Positions 40,509-53,095 of a stretch of 64,000 bases of DNA are shown here, in pieces. The first letter of the stretch is position 1, and the number at the start of each line of letters is the position of its first letter. Below the pieces are notes generated by a model that saw only the letters and a list, made by a program, of their open reading frames with translations, had not been told where the DNA came from and did no database searches. The position numbers and the translations under genes are program-made. This stretch comes from Elysia chlorotica. Its lineage: Eukaryota > Mollusca > Gastropoda > Plakobranchidae. The stretch lies in NCBI GenBank assembly GCA_003991915.1, contig RQTK01000304.1, forward strand, positions 31,064 through 95,063, in the 5' to 3' direction.

Positions 40509-41363
40509 ATACCGTTTAGCCTAACTTACAGTGGATTTGTTGTCTGTGGAACAATCAGTGACTTTCGGCACATTCTGTGCATGGCAGTGAGCTTTGAAAT
40601 TTGTCGGCTCATGTTGGTCTTTAAATGTTTACGAGATAGATCTACACACTACAGTCAATCAGCAATACTGTTGATTTCCGCTGCTGTAAGATGCCTTTGT
40701 TTAATCTGCAATAGATTAAGACTAGATCGCTAGTTATGAAACGGTCAAAACTACTCCGCTTGAGGGTCAATACTCTTATTTCGGAAATGTTGTAAACAAA
40801 TGGAAATATATGTATACTTTTTAAAGTAACCAGGTACTTCCAAAACAATGATCGTAATTTTCCCAGAACAACGCAAGGAAACGAGTATTTTAATAATGGG
40901 GAAAAAAAACAGAAAAAAAACAACAACAAAACGAAATAAAACAAAAAATAATTATGTGAAATACACAAATAAAAGATATTGTTGATGACGCGCAATATTT
41001 AAATCAAAACTTTGTAAATTAAAAACATGGGAGATAGTAAGGTGTCTGTAAGGAACAAGGAAAAAAAATAAAGAGGGATGCAGTCTCATTACTTTATAGG
41101 GCCCACTTCGCCTACATGATCAGTGTGTTGAATCTCTCGTTTCAGCTCAACACAAATTTCCATCAGCCCGCTTGGTATCCCCAATCCATCTCAAACTCAA
41201 ACAGAAGACAAGACCCAAAACAACCTTGAAAATGTTAGTTATACGGAACCATGTATGTTATATGCCCGAATACGTGAAATTATCGGTTCATTTTACGATA
41301 GGCCTACATATTTATAACGACCTTTACAAAAATAAATGTAGTGGTACTTAGTCATGGTTCTCA
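40509..41363. repeat. Large direct duplication I, copy 2
   Basis: Same start and end words as copy 1 at 38935-39780, with small indels and scattered substitutions. Confidence 0.93.
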
Positions 41364-42763
41364 AAATATTTTCATTTCTTTTAGTCCAATCTTATTGCGC
41401 ACACATGAGCCATTTCTGCAACCAATGTCGTGTTGTAATTTGCGTGCACCTACGTTATTGTTACTGTTACTTCACGTAAAATGAATATCTTAGGGCTACA
41501 TAATAAGGTATACTACAATAAACATACATACTGTCATTTTCAATTGGCCAAAACAGTCATGTGATTTCGGCTACCTATCTGATTTTCTTGAAAACAATTT
41601 AGTAATTCCTCTTTGGTGCTCCAAACCTCTGTTTTGCCTACAGGTATGACTAAATGGATCTCGTGCTCACGTTGAGGACTTAAAAAAATCAATTCTATGG
41701 TTTCTAATACAAACATGCCCGTGTCCTATTATGTCTTCCGTCAAACAATGTTAATTAGCCTAAAAAATAACAACAAAAACTATTAATTTTTTCTCGGTCT
41801 GACCCTCTCTAGGACTAAATAATTTTAGTGGTCGCTGCAACTAGACCAGAAAACTATTTTCTGATAGAACAATTAGAAAAATGTTTATAATGCAGCATTA
41901 GTCAAAGTTAATAACGTCAAACTATAGGACCTTATTATTTTTTACACACATGTATGCCAAAAATACATAAAGCCTACGCATTAGTCTTCATAGGAACAAA
42001 GTGTCTTTCGAGGAAATTAGCCTTTCATGGCTCTTAAAGTCATAATTATCTACTCTACTGCAAACAATTGTACGCATTGACAAAACCAGCATTTTGCTGT
42101 TGCAAACAACTGTTCGAATTAGATTTTAAAAAGCAAAGATGTCACCCATACGCGATATGGGCCTACTGCAGTACTGGCAATGGCCTTGGCCTACTGAAAA
42201 TTCCAGTTCTGACCTCAAAGACATCTATATGCCTAGGGCACATAAGAAAGCAAGAGAAGAAAATAATAAATAATAAAAACACCAGCAACTGAACAAACAG
42301 TATCTGCATCAGGCTTATTCAACACGCACAACGATCTAGAAGCGTGGATGAGGAGGTTGTTGACAATTTTGAGTATGCTTTGAAAATCTCTTTTCATGCG
42401 TTCGACCAGTTAAAGCATCCGCGATTCGATCAGGGGAGGGAGAATCCCAGGTGTTAAGTTTTCTTACAACAACGTAGCCTATTCGGTTTTATATGGATTC
42501 GTTTCAAGTGAAAGTTAGCCCTAGACAATGTGTTAATTTCCTATAGCCTAACTTGTTTTTGGTGACACTTTTTTTTAAATTTAGCGCGTGTGTCCTTTGC
42601 ACAATTTGATATAGTAAATTATCTATAAAATTTACATAAAAATATTTCCATTGCAAACCGATGTCTTTGTAGTCTACCTTTTTTTTTTTTTATAAATAAG
42701 ATGGGAGCCACTAAGAGAAAGGGGGGAGGGGGGCGGCGAGAGGTAGAGAGAGACAGAGAGAGA

Positions 42764-42810
<47 letters not shown>

Positions 42811-43034
42811 TAGGGAGAAAGGACAAGAGGGAAGGAGAGAGAGACATAAACAAAGAATGACAGAGGTTAAAAAAACACTTGATCTTATGTTCAACAGAGG
42901 TTTGGGGAAGCAAAGAAATGGGTCAATGGCAAATGGCATTGGTGAAGTAGGTTGCCATTAATTTCCTCGCTGCACTTCACTTTCACCGTGATTACAAGAG
43001 CCTCAACTTTTCATATCGTTGATACAGGTACCCA
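41364..43034. other. Intergenic DNA upstream of RPS15A (no gene seen)
   Basis: No coding exon supported. Contains a (GA)n tract (separate entry). Confidence 0.6.
42735..42810. repeat. (GA)n microsatellite
   Basis: Purine tract dominated by GAGAGA. Open frames across it on both strands are low-complexity artefacts. Confidence 0.95.
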
Positions 43035-43125
43035 GGGAAATTTCCTCCGCACCTGTGATCGAACCCTGCATCTTCAAAATTGCAAAACAACGCTCTAACC
43101 ATTAATTTGCCTGTGGTAAGCTTGC
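43035..43125 (-). mobile_element. tRNA-like SINE head relic
   Basis: The minus strand reads AATGGTTAGAGCG (A-box-like) and, after a loop region, GGGTTCGATCACAGG (B-box-like). No complementary acceptor stem closes it, so it is a SINE/tRNA relic and not a tRNA gene. It differs from the two heads of the main SINE family. Confidence 0.5.
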
Positions 43126-43168
43126 CTTACCCCTTTTTCAAAAAGAAGAGTTCGTTCATCCTACCGGA

Positions 43169-43203
43169 CCGGAAGACGAAATACAATTCTGAAATAGAAT
43201 AAT
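43169..43203 (+). promoter_or_regulatory. RPS15A: Probable RPS15A promoter (ETS/GABP-like site)
   Basis: ACCGGAAG at 43169-43176 lies about 30-40 bp before a pyrimidine tract of 5'TOP type. ETS/GABP sites close to the start are common in ribosomal protein promoters. Confidence 0.5.
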
Positions 43204-43232
43204 CTCCCTTTTCCCTTTCGTCGCCATCAAAG
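43204..43232 (+). other. RPS15A: Probable noncoding 5'TOP exon 1 of RPS15A
   Basis: The pyrimidine tract CTCCCTTTTCCCTTTC runs into GTCGCCATCAAAG and a consensus donor (AAG|GTAAGA, donor at 43233). This is the usual form of a vertebrate/invertebrate ribosomal protein first exon. The matching acceptor is TTCAACAG at 47067-47074, 9 nt before the ATG, which gives a 3.84 kb 5'UTR intron. Confidence 0.6.
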
Positions 43233-44611
43233 GTAAGATGATAAACATTTGTTGTGGAAAAAAATCCGCTTACATCTTCATCTTGATAAAATAAATATAG
43301 CGAACTACTTTGCCTTAGTATTGTAGACTATAAGGACATTGTAATTTCAGTTTGAAAGAATCATCTGAGGTTAGTATAACCTTTTTATGTTCTGAATGAA
43401 GAATGCCTGTGACCAAAATGAAAGTTTTGACAAGAATGAGATCCTCATTCCAATGTTCAATTGATATGTGAACTTAATGATCTCGTTCACGTTTATTGAA
43501 ATAGAAAATATATAGATCTAGGTTTTAGATCGAGACATACAAATATGACCTTGTTTTCAAAGGAAGCATTCTCATTCTACAGAAACCTGGATTAGGCCCC
43601 TATTGTTTACAGGGATACTGGATAGGCACTCCTTCAATCTTTTGATTTTGTTGCAGGTTTATTTACATTCGACAGATCTTGTGTATGGTAGATCTCAATC
43701 GTAATACTAAACCTGTGCGGCCCCGGCTTTGTTGACATGGCGGCCTTATTCGATATGGTTGGCAAAGAAGTGAAATCAAGACATTGACTATTTAAAATCC
43801 AAGTTCAAGAGCCAAAATTAGTCTTGCTCAGTAACCCCTTACCCATTTTGGTGTCGGCCCTGTAAATTACATGGTGGCCATATTCAATTTCATTTTTTGA
43901 CGGTGCATTAAACCTATCCATTTGGATCTAGACTGGTCTAGTTAAATTACTCAAATAGAACATGTTTTGCCATCACGAGATTTAACTATAATCCTATAAT
44001 ATCCGATCCTATCAGCAGTGTGATTGTTCAGCATGACCCAGATATGAAGTTTAGGGGTCGATGTCAGTTCCATGACTACTGGATTTCAAACTGAATGATT
44101 GATCCTTTCTCCCATTGTGCTCCTTACGCAGTAGATTAGCTAAAAATACCTATTGCCACGTCACTAATTTCCCGCCCAAATTTTTTGAACGCTTTTCATG
44201 GAATCAAACATTTTTTCTGATTTTCATCGAATCCTATAGATTTACCTGATTATAGAACCGAACAACAGCCTTTCGACCCGGCAAAGATTATATGTAATTC
44301 AATGAGGAGAAAGCTTAGCCTAGATAAAGAGTGAGCTTGAGACTGAGGTTTTATCCTACTTATGGACCAGTTCTCCTGGATTTATCATTACTCACCTATG
44401 AACTGGAGTAGATTTATAGGCTACACAGCACACATTTTGCACAAGAACATGTACCTGTTAGATAAAATAAAATGTTTTTTTTTTACAATTACGTAACTAT
44501 GAATCGTGTACACTTTTAAAATTATCGCTCATTTACGCATGGACCTACACCCACACACACACATTCACTTTGTTTGCTTGTATTTCATTATCTTGAATTC
44601 CATTTCTGAGG

Positions 44612-44872
44612 GGTGAACTGGCTCAAGTGGTAGTGTTGGTCTCCAGATTGGGAGATCCCCTGTTCTAATTCCACAATTTGCTTTTCCGATGACGTCCCCT
44701 GCAACTGGTTGGCTGGGTGTCAGTATAGTCAATGTGACAGGCTGAGACAGGGCTGATGGTATCTTGTGTGTGGCAGCACATAGAATTGTCAGACGTTAGT
44801 CTTGAGGCCGGTCCACAATATAGCCTATGTAGTACTTATGTTGGGTGTTAAACCAACTCAACTCAGCTCCAT
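44612..44872 (+). mobile_element. SINE family, copy G (type-1 head)
   Basis: The head reads GAACTGGCTCAAGTGGTAGT then CCAGATTGGGAGATCCCCTG. The shared body (GGTTGGCTGGGTGTCAGTAT) and tail ending GGGTGTTAAACCAACTCAAC follow. Lies in the RPS15A 5' intron. Confidence 0.9.
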
Positions 44873-45502
44873 TTTCTGTGGACTCATTTTTTTTCCAAGC
44901 CAATCAATATATATCAGACCTGCCAACATTTCTGCATCGAAAGTTGTAATGCCTGTAGCATTATAGCATAGTTTCTGACATCTAGACCTTTTCCCGGCTA
45001 AACTTATTTTTCATGCAACTGGGATACACTGCCGAGAAAATTGTATTATACTCTTGAGAAATTTTTTTCATATTATGCCTTCATTCAATTTTCTTTTAAT
45101 AGGGATATTATATTGGCTTCCTTTATAAACCCCACGGCCATTTTATTCTCTTGAAATCAGTAGAATCATTGTTCAATGCACCAGTGTCATGATTGGTAAA
45201 ACTAGCAACAGGAAACAGACGAAGCAGGAGGTTCTACTTCTAGTTCTATTGTGGATCGTTTGAACCAAAATTAAGCCCCAGTATTGTATTGTTAACATAA
45301 ACAAATACACATAGACTTAAACAATGTAGCACAGACAGGCGTTATTGGCTCATTGAAGCGCATATGATATAATTATCTAGATCTAGTACTAGATTTTCAC
45401 TAGATCATTGAGGCATGAATCCATAGTTCAGTTTACAAAATTAGTGTCTATGGTTAACTTTATATTTTATTTTTGGCTCTCAATGACTTAACAGGACTTT
45501 TC

Positions 45503-45755
45503 AAAAGAAAGTTTTCTTTCTTATATACACGTACCTCATAGTATTCAAATTTTTTTTCTGCATTCAGTCTTTCTGTTTAAAAAAAAGTGCAACAGTGAAC
45601 CTGATTTAATTAACAATTTACCTTTTAGTGGTCAAAAGAAAGTTTTCTTTCTTATACACGTACCTCATAGTATTCAAATTTTTTTTCTGCATTCAGTCTT
45701 TCTATTTAAAAAAATGTGCAACAGTGAACCAGATTTAATTCACAATTTACCTTTA
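45503..45755. repeat. Tandem duplication, unit about 130-135 bp
   Basis: A unit with AAGAAAGTTTTCTTTCTTAT, CACGTACCTCATAGTATTCA and CAACAGTGAACC appears twice in a row with about 5% difference. Within the RPS15A 5' intron. Confidence 0.9.
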
Positions 45756-46361
45756 TTGGTGTTTTATTTAATTAGTTTTACTAAGTTATATCCAAGATAA
45801 TACATTTAATTTTTTTCCTTTATATCTATGTAAAAAGCAGTGGTATTTTGTCAAGGAGACAACATTCAGTTTCTTTTAAGGTTTTAAGGAGTCTGCAAAG
45901 TGCATGTGCACGTTTCTTGCATTTTGTTACCATGAAGTAGTGGCAGTCATTACTCTAAAATTAAAATTTGGGTTGGCAGTTCTCACCAGCATAATTATAT
46001 TATATGTTACTATAATGCACCTAACAAATATGGTTCAAACCTTTTAACCATTAAACTTTCAGAACATTCCTGTGAAATACACAAAATTTCATAGCACCAC
46101 GCATCAAATACAGATCTCAACTAGGTCTAATATCACTTCTTTCTTCTTTTTTTTTCACTCTTTACAATTCGAATGGGCAAAAAAAAAATTAAATATTTCA
46201 GTCAATAGGTGTTCGCTTTCATGAGAAATTGTATTTTTCTCTTCTTGAAATGAAGCACCCACTATCTAATGAGAAATGCCATCTAAGGTAAATGGCATAA
46301 CTAAAAGTTCGATCCCTTCCTCGTTACTGCAATTTATTAAACTAAAGATTTTGATGAAGAT

Positions 46362-46440
46362 TGATGGCTTTATCATAAATAACTTTGGGTATTTGTTTTC
46401 AGTGGTCTTTATTGAACTTCAAACAATGATAAAGCCATCA
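46362..46440. repeat. Hairpin-forming inverted repeat (15-bp perfect arms)
   Basis: TGATGGCTTTATCAT (46362-46376) and its exact complement (46426-46440), separated by 49 nt, in the RPS15A 5' intron. Not recognised as a known RNA. Confidence 0.75.
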
Positions 46441-47083
46441 CTAAAACAGATGAGAAATGAAATACATTTAGTGACATGACAATGATAGGACGGACAGGAT
46501 TCATACATAAATGATAATTCTCTAATAAAAGTATACCTGAAATGCAAAATTAAAATGAACAGAACAAATAGAATAGTCAAACTAAAGTAAAAAAAAGCTT
46601 CCTCTTCATGACGGGTTGATACATCTGGTGAGGGTTGACAATCAGCTGATCTTACCCTGATTTTAAAATATTGTTACGATTGCATCAAAAAATGGCTCCA
46701 TACGCTGGATTTATCCAACTAGAAGGTTGAATAAACATTCTGTGTGTGCGATATAATAAACCCAACCAGTACTATTAATGAAATTTGGTAAGAATTCACG
46801 ACAAGGACATGTTTTGCCCCATTTGTGTAAATCTGCTCTCGTGCATATAGCAAGCTTTCAAAACACTATTATATATAGCCACATTCTATCTAGAGAAATT
46901 TAGCTTTGCACAGCACCAATCATGAATTTTCAATTATCTATCTAATTTTTAAGGCTTACCTGGCTAATAATCTTTAAAAATGTCCTGTACAACTAAATCA
47001 ATATATGAACTAAATTTACAATATTATATTTAACACCTTATCTTATCTTACAATGGTTTCTGTTTATTCAACAGGTAGCCAAG

Positions 47084-50000
47084 ATGGTGCGTATGAATGT
47101 CCTAGCAGATGCGCTCAATGCCATCTCAAAAGCTGAAAAACGTGGCAAACGCCAAGTATTGCTGCGTCCTGCATCAAAAGTGATTGTTCGATTTCTGAGG
47201 GTGATGATGAAACATGGTAAATGTCTTGAAATTGCATTTAACATAAGCCTACCTTCTTGTTTAGCTAAATGGTAACCATATCAATATTTTAAAGGCATGA
47301 TACGTTTAGTTCCCAATTCTATGGGTTTAAAATTTGTATGGAACCTTTCTACTATTGTTTTTTCTTATTTTAATCTGCACACTTTGATTCACAAAGTAAA
47401 AAAATACCTATCTCAATTCACATACTCATGTCAAAATACCTGATATCATAATAATGTCATCATTTTAGTCACTTATGTATATATACATTTTTTCCCCTTC
47501 AGGATATATTGGGGAGTTTGAACAGATAGATGATCACCGAAGTGGCAAAATTGTGGTCAACTTGACAGGGAGGTTAAATAAGGTGTGTATAATTTAAATA
47601 TTTGTTACTTATATGCAAGCATACAGTATTATGCTCTATGTTGTGAAAAAGATCCAAGTCAGTGACAATTTGATACATCATAAATTAATTTTAGCTACTG
47701 TTTTTTTGTTAAAAGATTTTACCTATGAATAGATAGAAAAAAAATTAATGTGCATCCTCGTTTCATACCTGTAAAGTTCACTGGATCAAATGACTTACAA
47801 AGCTGCTGCCTTTCTTTGAAAAAAAAATTATTTTCTTTTCTTTTCAGTATACATGAGTTTGTATTATCATGTTAGGTGGAGCAAAAAAGACTTGCTCAAA
47901 TTTGTAGCATGTATTCCTATACACGTTTAAACGTTTTATCACATTTTTTACAGTGCGGTGTGGTTAGCCCAAGGTTCGATGTTTCCATAAGAGATATGGA
48001 AAAATGGATGAATAACCTCCTCCCATCCAGACAGTTCGGGTAAGTTTAATATTAATTTTCCCTACCCGCCTTTCCTTCTACAGTTCTTGATGTTTGTGGT
48101 GTCGTTCAAAATGTGTTTAACACTAACAGAACTGCTGAGGTTCAACCTACAGCATGGAGACAAAAATAATGCAGAACAATCCAAATTCAACCAACTCAAA
48201 GAACAGCCTACATTCAACGAATGTCCCAGAACTTTGTTTTTTTTAAGCAGGAGTCATGGTATCTCCTGTCTCGTGTGTGGCAGCACATACAATTGTCAGA
48301 TGTCAGTCTTAGGATCCATCCACAATATAGCCTATATAGTGTTGAAGGTGGATGTTTAACCAACCCAACTCGCTTTGTTCTTTGCCTTTAGTAGACTATC
48401 TTTGATCCATTAAACTTATATCATACCTACCAAAAGTGTTTGAAAGCTTCAAAAATGCTTTGAAGACACTACATCTAGTTGACAATTAACCAACCCAACT
48501 CGCTTTGTTCTTTGCCTTTAGTAGACTATCTTTGATCCATTAAACTTATATCATACCTACCAAAAGTGTTTGAAAGCTTCAAAAATGCTTTGAAGACACT
48601 ACATCTAGTTGACAATTAGACCACCAAAGATCTGAGGTTCACAGCTTTAAATTAACACTTACATGCCATGGCTTATATAAGTTTGTGTATTGTACAGTTA
48701 AAAAGGTGGGCCATATTGAAAATGATATTCAGTGAGTGAGGATTGGCACTGGCAGTCGACGGTCATGATCCTACTCTACAGAGATGCCACTTTTCCGGAA
48801 TTCCGGAAATATAATTTGGTTCCGGATCCTCCTAAAATTTTTCTGACTCATGAGTCTGATACCCGGAAAACTCCAGAAAGCTGGCGACACCTCTGTATTT
48901 TTGTTTTGTTCTGGAAAAGAAATACCTGTAACTATGTGCCTTGAGGACCATTAGTTGTTTTTTTTTCAACGGGCAGATGAGAGTTTATCTCCGAACCCAA
49001 CCAGCACAAGTAGCAGTTATCCACCGATAACCGTGGTCACACCTCGCATAGTTCGGCGTATTTTTAAAAGTGAAAATTACACACTGTTTTTTTTTTTAAA
49101 CGCGCCGTTCTCAATGATTCCACCCCTTAAAGCAAAACAATGTTGTTTCTGATTATTATTCAAATACGGTTAATTGCCCAACTTTAAAAGGCGTAATTCT
49201 CAAGTTTGCAAGTACGGACAAGAAAAGCATAGAACAATGTTTATCGAAATGCTGTCTCTTCGTTGTTTATTAAATTTGCATAATACTGTTTTATCGGTAT
49301 CGGTACTGTAGTTGACCTCATCCGGGTTACCGACTTGAACCTCTAGTTTACCTAATCGACTTAGTTTATTCTTCCGAATAATATCAATCTGTCCATTTTC
49401 ATTTAGCCCTTGGTGTTTTTTTTTTTCTGACAAAGTGATTCCAGCTAGGGTTTGCTTGATCTAACTCTGATCTTTTGGCTAATTTTATGATGGCGCCCTG
49501 GCCAAACCGTTCTAAGCGTATTGATAATTAGGCTACCGAATTTAACATGCGCACTCCCCTGGTACCGTTAATAATCGAGTTCTAGAACTTATGTGATAGC
49601 TATATTGGATTAGACGATCAGCACATTCTGCATCTAATATAATTTAATGCTAAATTCATATGAATTAGATCTATATGTGGATTTATGCTAATTATGTTTC
49701 GGTATGATATTCGCATGTTTTGCTCAAATCTTTAAAAAAAAAAATCGTGTTTATTCCTTCATGAAATGGACACACAGAACACCGTTTAAAGTTTAAGGAA
49801 ATTCTGATTACCGGTAATGAAATAAGAGCATATGTAGAGTAAAAATAAACTTCATTGAGGCGGATATAAGTACATGTATAACAAAAAAACAATAGGTCTA
49901 ACTGGAATCAGGTAAAGAAGAAAATACGTTGTATGCCTTGTTTATTGGGAAATATCTCAGAGACCTATGGGCCATTCCTATATTACATGTGTCTAGTGAT

Positions 50001-50121
50001 GACATTTTTTTCTATTTTCTATTTCAGATTTGTCGTTCTCACAACATCGGCAGGAATCATGGATCATGAGGAAGCCAAGAGAAAACATTTGGGAGGCAAA
50101 ATACTTGGGTTTTTCTTCTAA
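47084..50121 (+). CDS. RPS15A: 40S ribosomal protein S15a (uS8), four coding exons
   Basis: Exons 47084-47216, 47503-47582, 47954-48039 and 50028-50121 sum to 393 nt (130 aa plus TAA), the exact eukaryotic length, with GT-AG introns and continuous phase. The translation is almost colinear with human RPS15[21 protein letters not shown] at the start, [45 protein letters not shown] and the invariant GGKILGFFF end. uS8 binds helix 21 of 18S rRNA in the 40S body. A short 3'UTR with ATTAAA at 50128-50133 follows. Intron 3 (48040-50027) has been enlarged by a SINE and a 130-bp tandem duplication. Transcription probably starts at the 5'TOP exon near 43204. Confidence 0.97.
48243..48370 (+). mobile_element. 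SINE family, copy H (3' part)
   Basis: Starts near AAGCAGGAGTCATGGTATCT and runs to the tail end TTAACCAACCCAACT. The last 10-15 bp are included in the adjacent tandem duplication. Confidence 0.88.
48356..48618. repeat. Exact 130-bp tandem duplication
   Basis: Two copies offset by exactly 130 bp (48356-48485 and 48486-48618, sharing TTAACCAACCCAACTCGC and GTTGACAATTA). I see no differences over the unit, so it is recent or an assembly artefact. Lies in RPS15A intron 3. Confidence 0.95.
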
Positions 50122-50127
50122 TGAAGT

Positions 50128-50133
50128 ATTAAA
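50128..50133 (+). terminator. RPS15A: RPS15A poly(A) signal (ATTAAA)
   Basis: ATTAAA seven bases after the stop codon, followed by a TTTGTTTGTTATAGTTTTTT downstream element. It implies a very short 3'UTR, usual for ribosomal protein mRNAs. Confidence 0.6.
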
Positions 50134-50994
50134 AGATGTTACAAAAATTTGTTTGTTATAGTTTTTTATTCCAACTTTTTACATTGTTGAACTCATTTCA
50201 CGATTTATAAATACACCTATTCACTGTATGGGACTAGAGGATATCGGTGGAAACCTCATAATTTTAATTGCTTGAGATTGAATAAAAAATCCTCATTAAG
50301 AAGATTGGAATACACCAAAAAAGTTTTAAAAATACATAGATAGCTGATTAGCTTATTTTAAAAAAAAATGCATACCTATAGTTCTTTTTCCACAACGGCC
50401 TTCTCTCAACCCAATATCCTCTAAAAACATTGAATGCTGTTTGACAGATAGTACTTTAGTAAGTCCTTTTGGTGTTTCTAGCTTTGAATGAATTAAGAGA
50501 ATAAAACCAGAAAGGCTTAGAATTATGAGTCTTTCTAATAGAGGCACACAGCATAAAAAAATGACATCCTGGCAAAATTTGAATTATCAGGTTTCCACTG
50601 TATATATATATACACTGTCAAAACAAAAAGTCAGGAATCGTCTCACAAAAATGGTCACTACTCGCTATTGTTTAAAGGTCTAGTTTAATTTATATATTTA
50701 AAGCTAATGATTCAGTTTTCGACAAAATATTAGCTTTCATAGTCTTTAAGTGAGTTTGGGTGTTACTGTTATGATTCAAAAAATATTTCTTCTTATTAGT
50801 CTTCATTCCATACATTTGAGCATACAGTGTATTAAGTATTCTCTTCAACTGAAGTGATCTTTCAATGAGACCATATTTACAAAAATTTCAGCTTACAAAA
50901 ACAAAAGATTACTGATCTCAACAATAACATAAGCAGAAATCCAAGTGAAGCAAACGGTGTACTATACTAAATTAAGATGTACTATTACATGTAC
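50134..50994. other. Intergenic AT-rich DNA (no gene seen)
   Basis: A short (TA)n at about 50602-50613 and A/T runs. No coding or transposon signature. Confidence 0.55.
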
Positions 50995-51665
50995 TACTAA
51001 TAATAATACATGGCTTTTATATAGCGCAACACCCAAGACAATGCCTGGCTCAGTGCGCTTTACAAAGTGTATAAAATGACAATGAACGTACATTTAATAT
51101 AAAAATATCATTATCGTAGTTATTATAAAAATACAGATAATAAAGATCATCATTAAAAATAACGAACAATAATTAAATCTTAGCAACTATTTCTTTAAAA
51201 TTACAGAGAGTAAAATTACAATAACAATACACAATATAAAAAAATATCAAATGTGTATACACAAATTAGTGCCTAAAACATAGTGTAGATATAAGAGCCA
51301 AATCATACCTTAAAGGGAAATTATGCGTTAAAAAGATGTGTTTTTAGTTGCTTTTTAAATGTGTCAATGGATCCCGCCTCACGCAATCCTTGTGGTAAAG
51401 CATTCCACACTCTTGGGGCACAGTATCCGAATGATTTTTCGCCCACTGTCTTGAGACGCATTCTTGGTACGACAAGAGCAGTGGGGTCAGTTGCTGATCT
51501 TAACTGTCTTTTTGGAACATAAGCTTTAACTAAGTCTTGGAGGTATTGTGGGGCGGTTCCATGGACACACTTATAGCATATTGTGGCTGCTTTATAATAT
51601 ATTGCAATCTCCTCTCAACTGGAAGCTAATGCAAAGATATCAAAAGAGGCGATGTGTAGGCCTAA
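50995..51665 (-). mobile_element. CR1/Jockey-like LINE 3' end
   Basis: The minus strand keeps an open frame of about 95 codons with ICYKCVHGTAPQYLQDLV, KRQLRSATDPTALVVPRMRL, CAPRVWNALPQGLREAG and FKKQLKTHLFN, the standard RT C-terminus. The 3'UTR (TTATATAGCGC and CAGTGCGCTTTAC as read on plus) ends at an AATAATAATA tail near 50997. The 5' part is missing. Confidence 0.9.
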
Positions 51666-52330
51666 AATGTGCAGTTATCCTTAAATGATTTTGAAAACAA
51701 CAGAGATCACTTAATTACATTTTTATACTGATTTAATAGTATTAGTACATATATACATAATGTTTATAATTATAGTAAAATAATTGCAATGTTCTTGACT
51801 TGCATGGCACAAAAAACGGGATTATATATTATCAATATCATTATGTACAATTTAGCTGCCTGGTCTGGACATCATGCTTTCTGGTCATTTGTTCTTAAAA
51901 CTTTAATCATTAAAATGTTTTAAAAAATCTAATCCAGAAAGGATTTGTTTGCCTGAATTTACAAACATTAGTAAGTCAACACAAAAAATTTTATTCACGT
52001 AAATTGATTACCACTAATACCAGCATAGAGATTTTATTGGTCACCATATGTTAATTTTATAAAACTCATGAAAATCAGTAATTTTAAATGGTGTCCAGTG
52101 CAGTGCATTAACTTGGGTTTCAAATTAATTCTTCACATTACGAAGTATTTTTTCCATCACATTTTCAGTTGAGGAAAAAAAATAACTTTGGTCCCTTAGA
52201 TTGAAATCCTGTGCATAAAAAGGTTTGGGGTATGAATCATATACATATTCTTAAGGGAAACTAACACTAGTATAGTAGTAACACTAACAGTATTCTAAAT
52301 AAGATATGATAAGTCTTTTTAATATCATTA
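51063..52330. repeat. Large direct duplication II, copy 1
   Basis: About 1.27 kb repeated at 53096-54380 with small indels. It spans most of the LINE 3' end plus about 650 bp of unrelated flank. The LINE's own 3'UTR end (50995-51062) is not part of the duplicated block. Confidence 0.93.
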
Positions 52331-52640
52331 TTGTTAAAAAATTTTTTTTGATGATGATGATCATTTTAATTACCCATATGGATATCTAGATTTTCGATCA
52401 TTATCGTACATTTACGATCTTTTCGGCGACACCCGATTTGCGGTATTCCCCGTTACATTGCCGATGGAATAGATATGTACATCCAAACAAACCTATCTGT
52501 CGTTCCGAAGTGACACTACATCTAATGAAAGTGAATCTAGATCTAGATTGTAGCTTTATTTTATAAATCTAGTTTGACATACGATGGTATAGATCTAGAT
52601 CTAATTCTGATAAAAATCGAGAACTAATGAAGTTGACATT

Positions 52641-52710
52641 GAGGTGTGAACTGGCTCAAGTGCCAGACCGTCTGGTTCTCAGTGCCCAGTTTGAGGCCGA
52701 CGGCATGGCA
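52641..52710 (+). mobile_element. SINE family, copy I (type-1 head only)
   Basis: GTGAACTGGCTCAAGTG matches the head of copy G, followed by CAGTTTGAGGCCGACGGCA. Body and tail are missing. Confidence 0.6.
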
Positions 52711-52891
52711 AATTAAAAGTCGGATTTGTAGGCCTACTGGTTACTTCAGTCAATGACAATGGTATTAGTTCCAATTGCTTTGGGCATGCTAGAAAGTTTA
52801 CATTCTTTATTCAACTATCTTAAAATAGTATATTTAGTTTAAATGCAAAGCCTGGATATTGCCGGTTCTGACACTAGAGATGAAAGTCAAC

Positions 52892-52892
<1 letters not shown>

Positions 52893-52924
<32 letters not shown>
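52893..52924. repeat. Poly(A) tract
   Basis: About 30 consecutive A. No retrotransposon body recognised directly upstream. Confidence 0.95.
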
Positions 52925-52925
<1 letters not shown>

Positions 52926-53095
52926 ATACTCCCAAAAAAGGAAGAAAAAAATGCTTTTTGTAAGTTATGATTAAGCATACAAGTGTTTAAGGCAATATTG
53001 ATAGCTGAACTAATTAAGCTTGGCCATCAATTAGGTTTGCAGTGACTTATTGCGCTAAAAATCTGTATTTGCTTTCTCAAAAGTTGGCAGCTATG

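Noticed and set aside
38935..41363. LTR retrotransposon (850-bp repeats as LTRs)
   Set aside because: Repeats lack TG...CA ends, no primer binding site or polypurine tract is evident, and the spacer contains a SINE and a LINE end instead of gag-pol.
42619..42961. Long open frames on both strands over the GA-rich tract
   Set aside because: They are repeats of Arg-Glu or Ser-Leu produced by a (GA)n microsatellite, with no domain and no splice support.
43035..43125. Possible tRNA gene on the minus strand
   Set aside because: A- and B-box-like words are present but no acceptor stem pairs and the anticodon arm is poor. A SINE head relic fits better.
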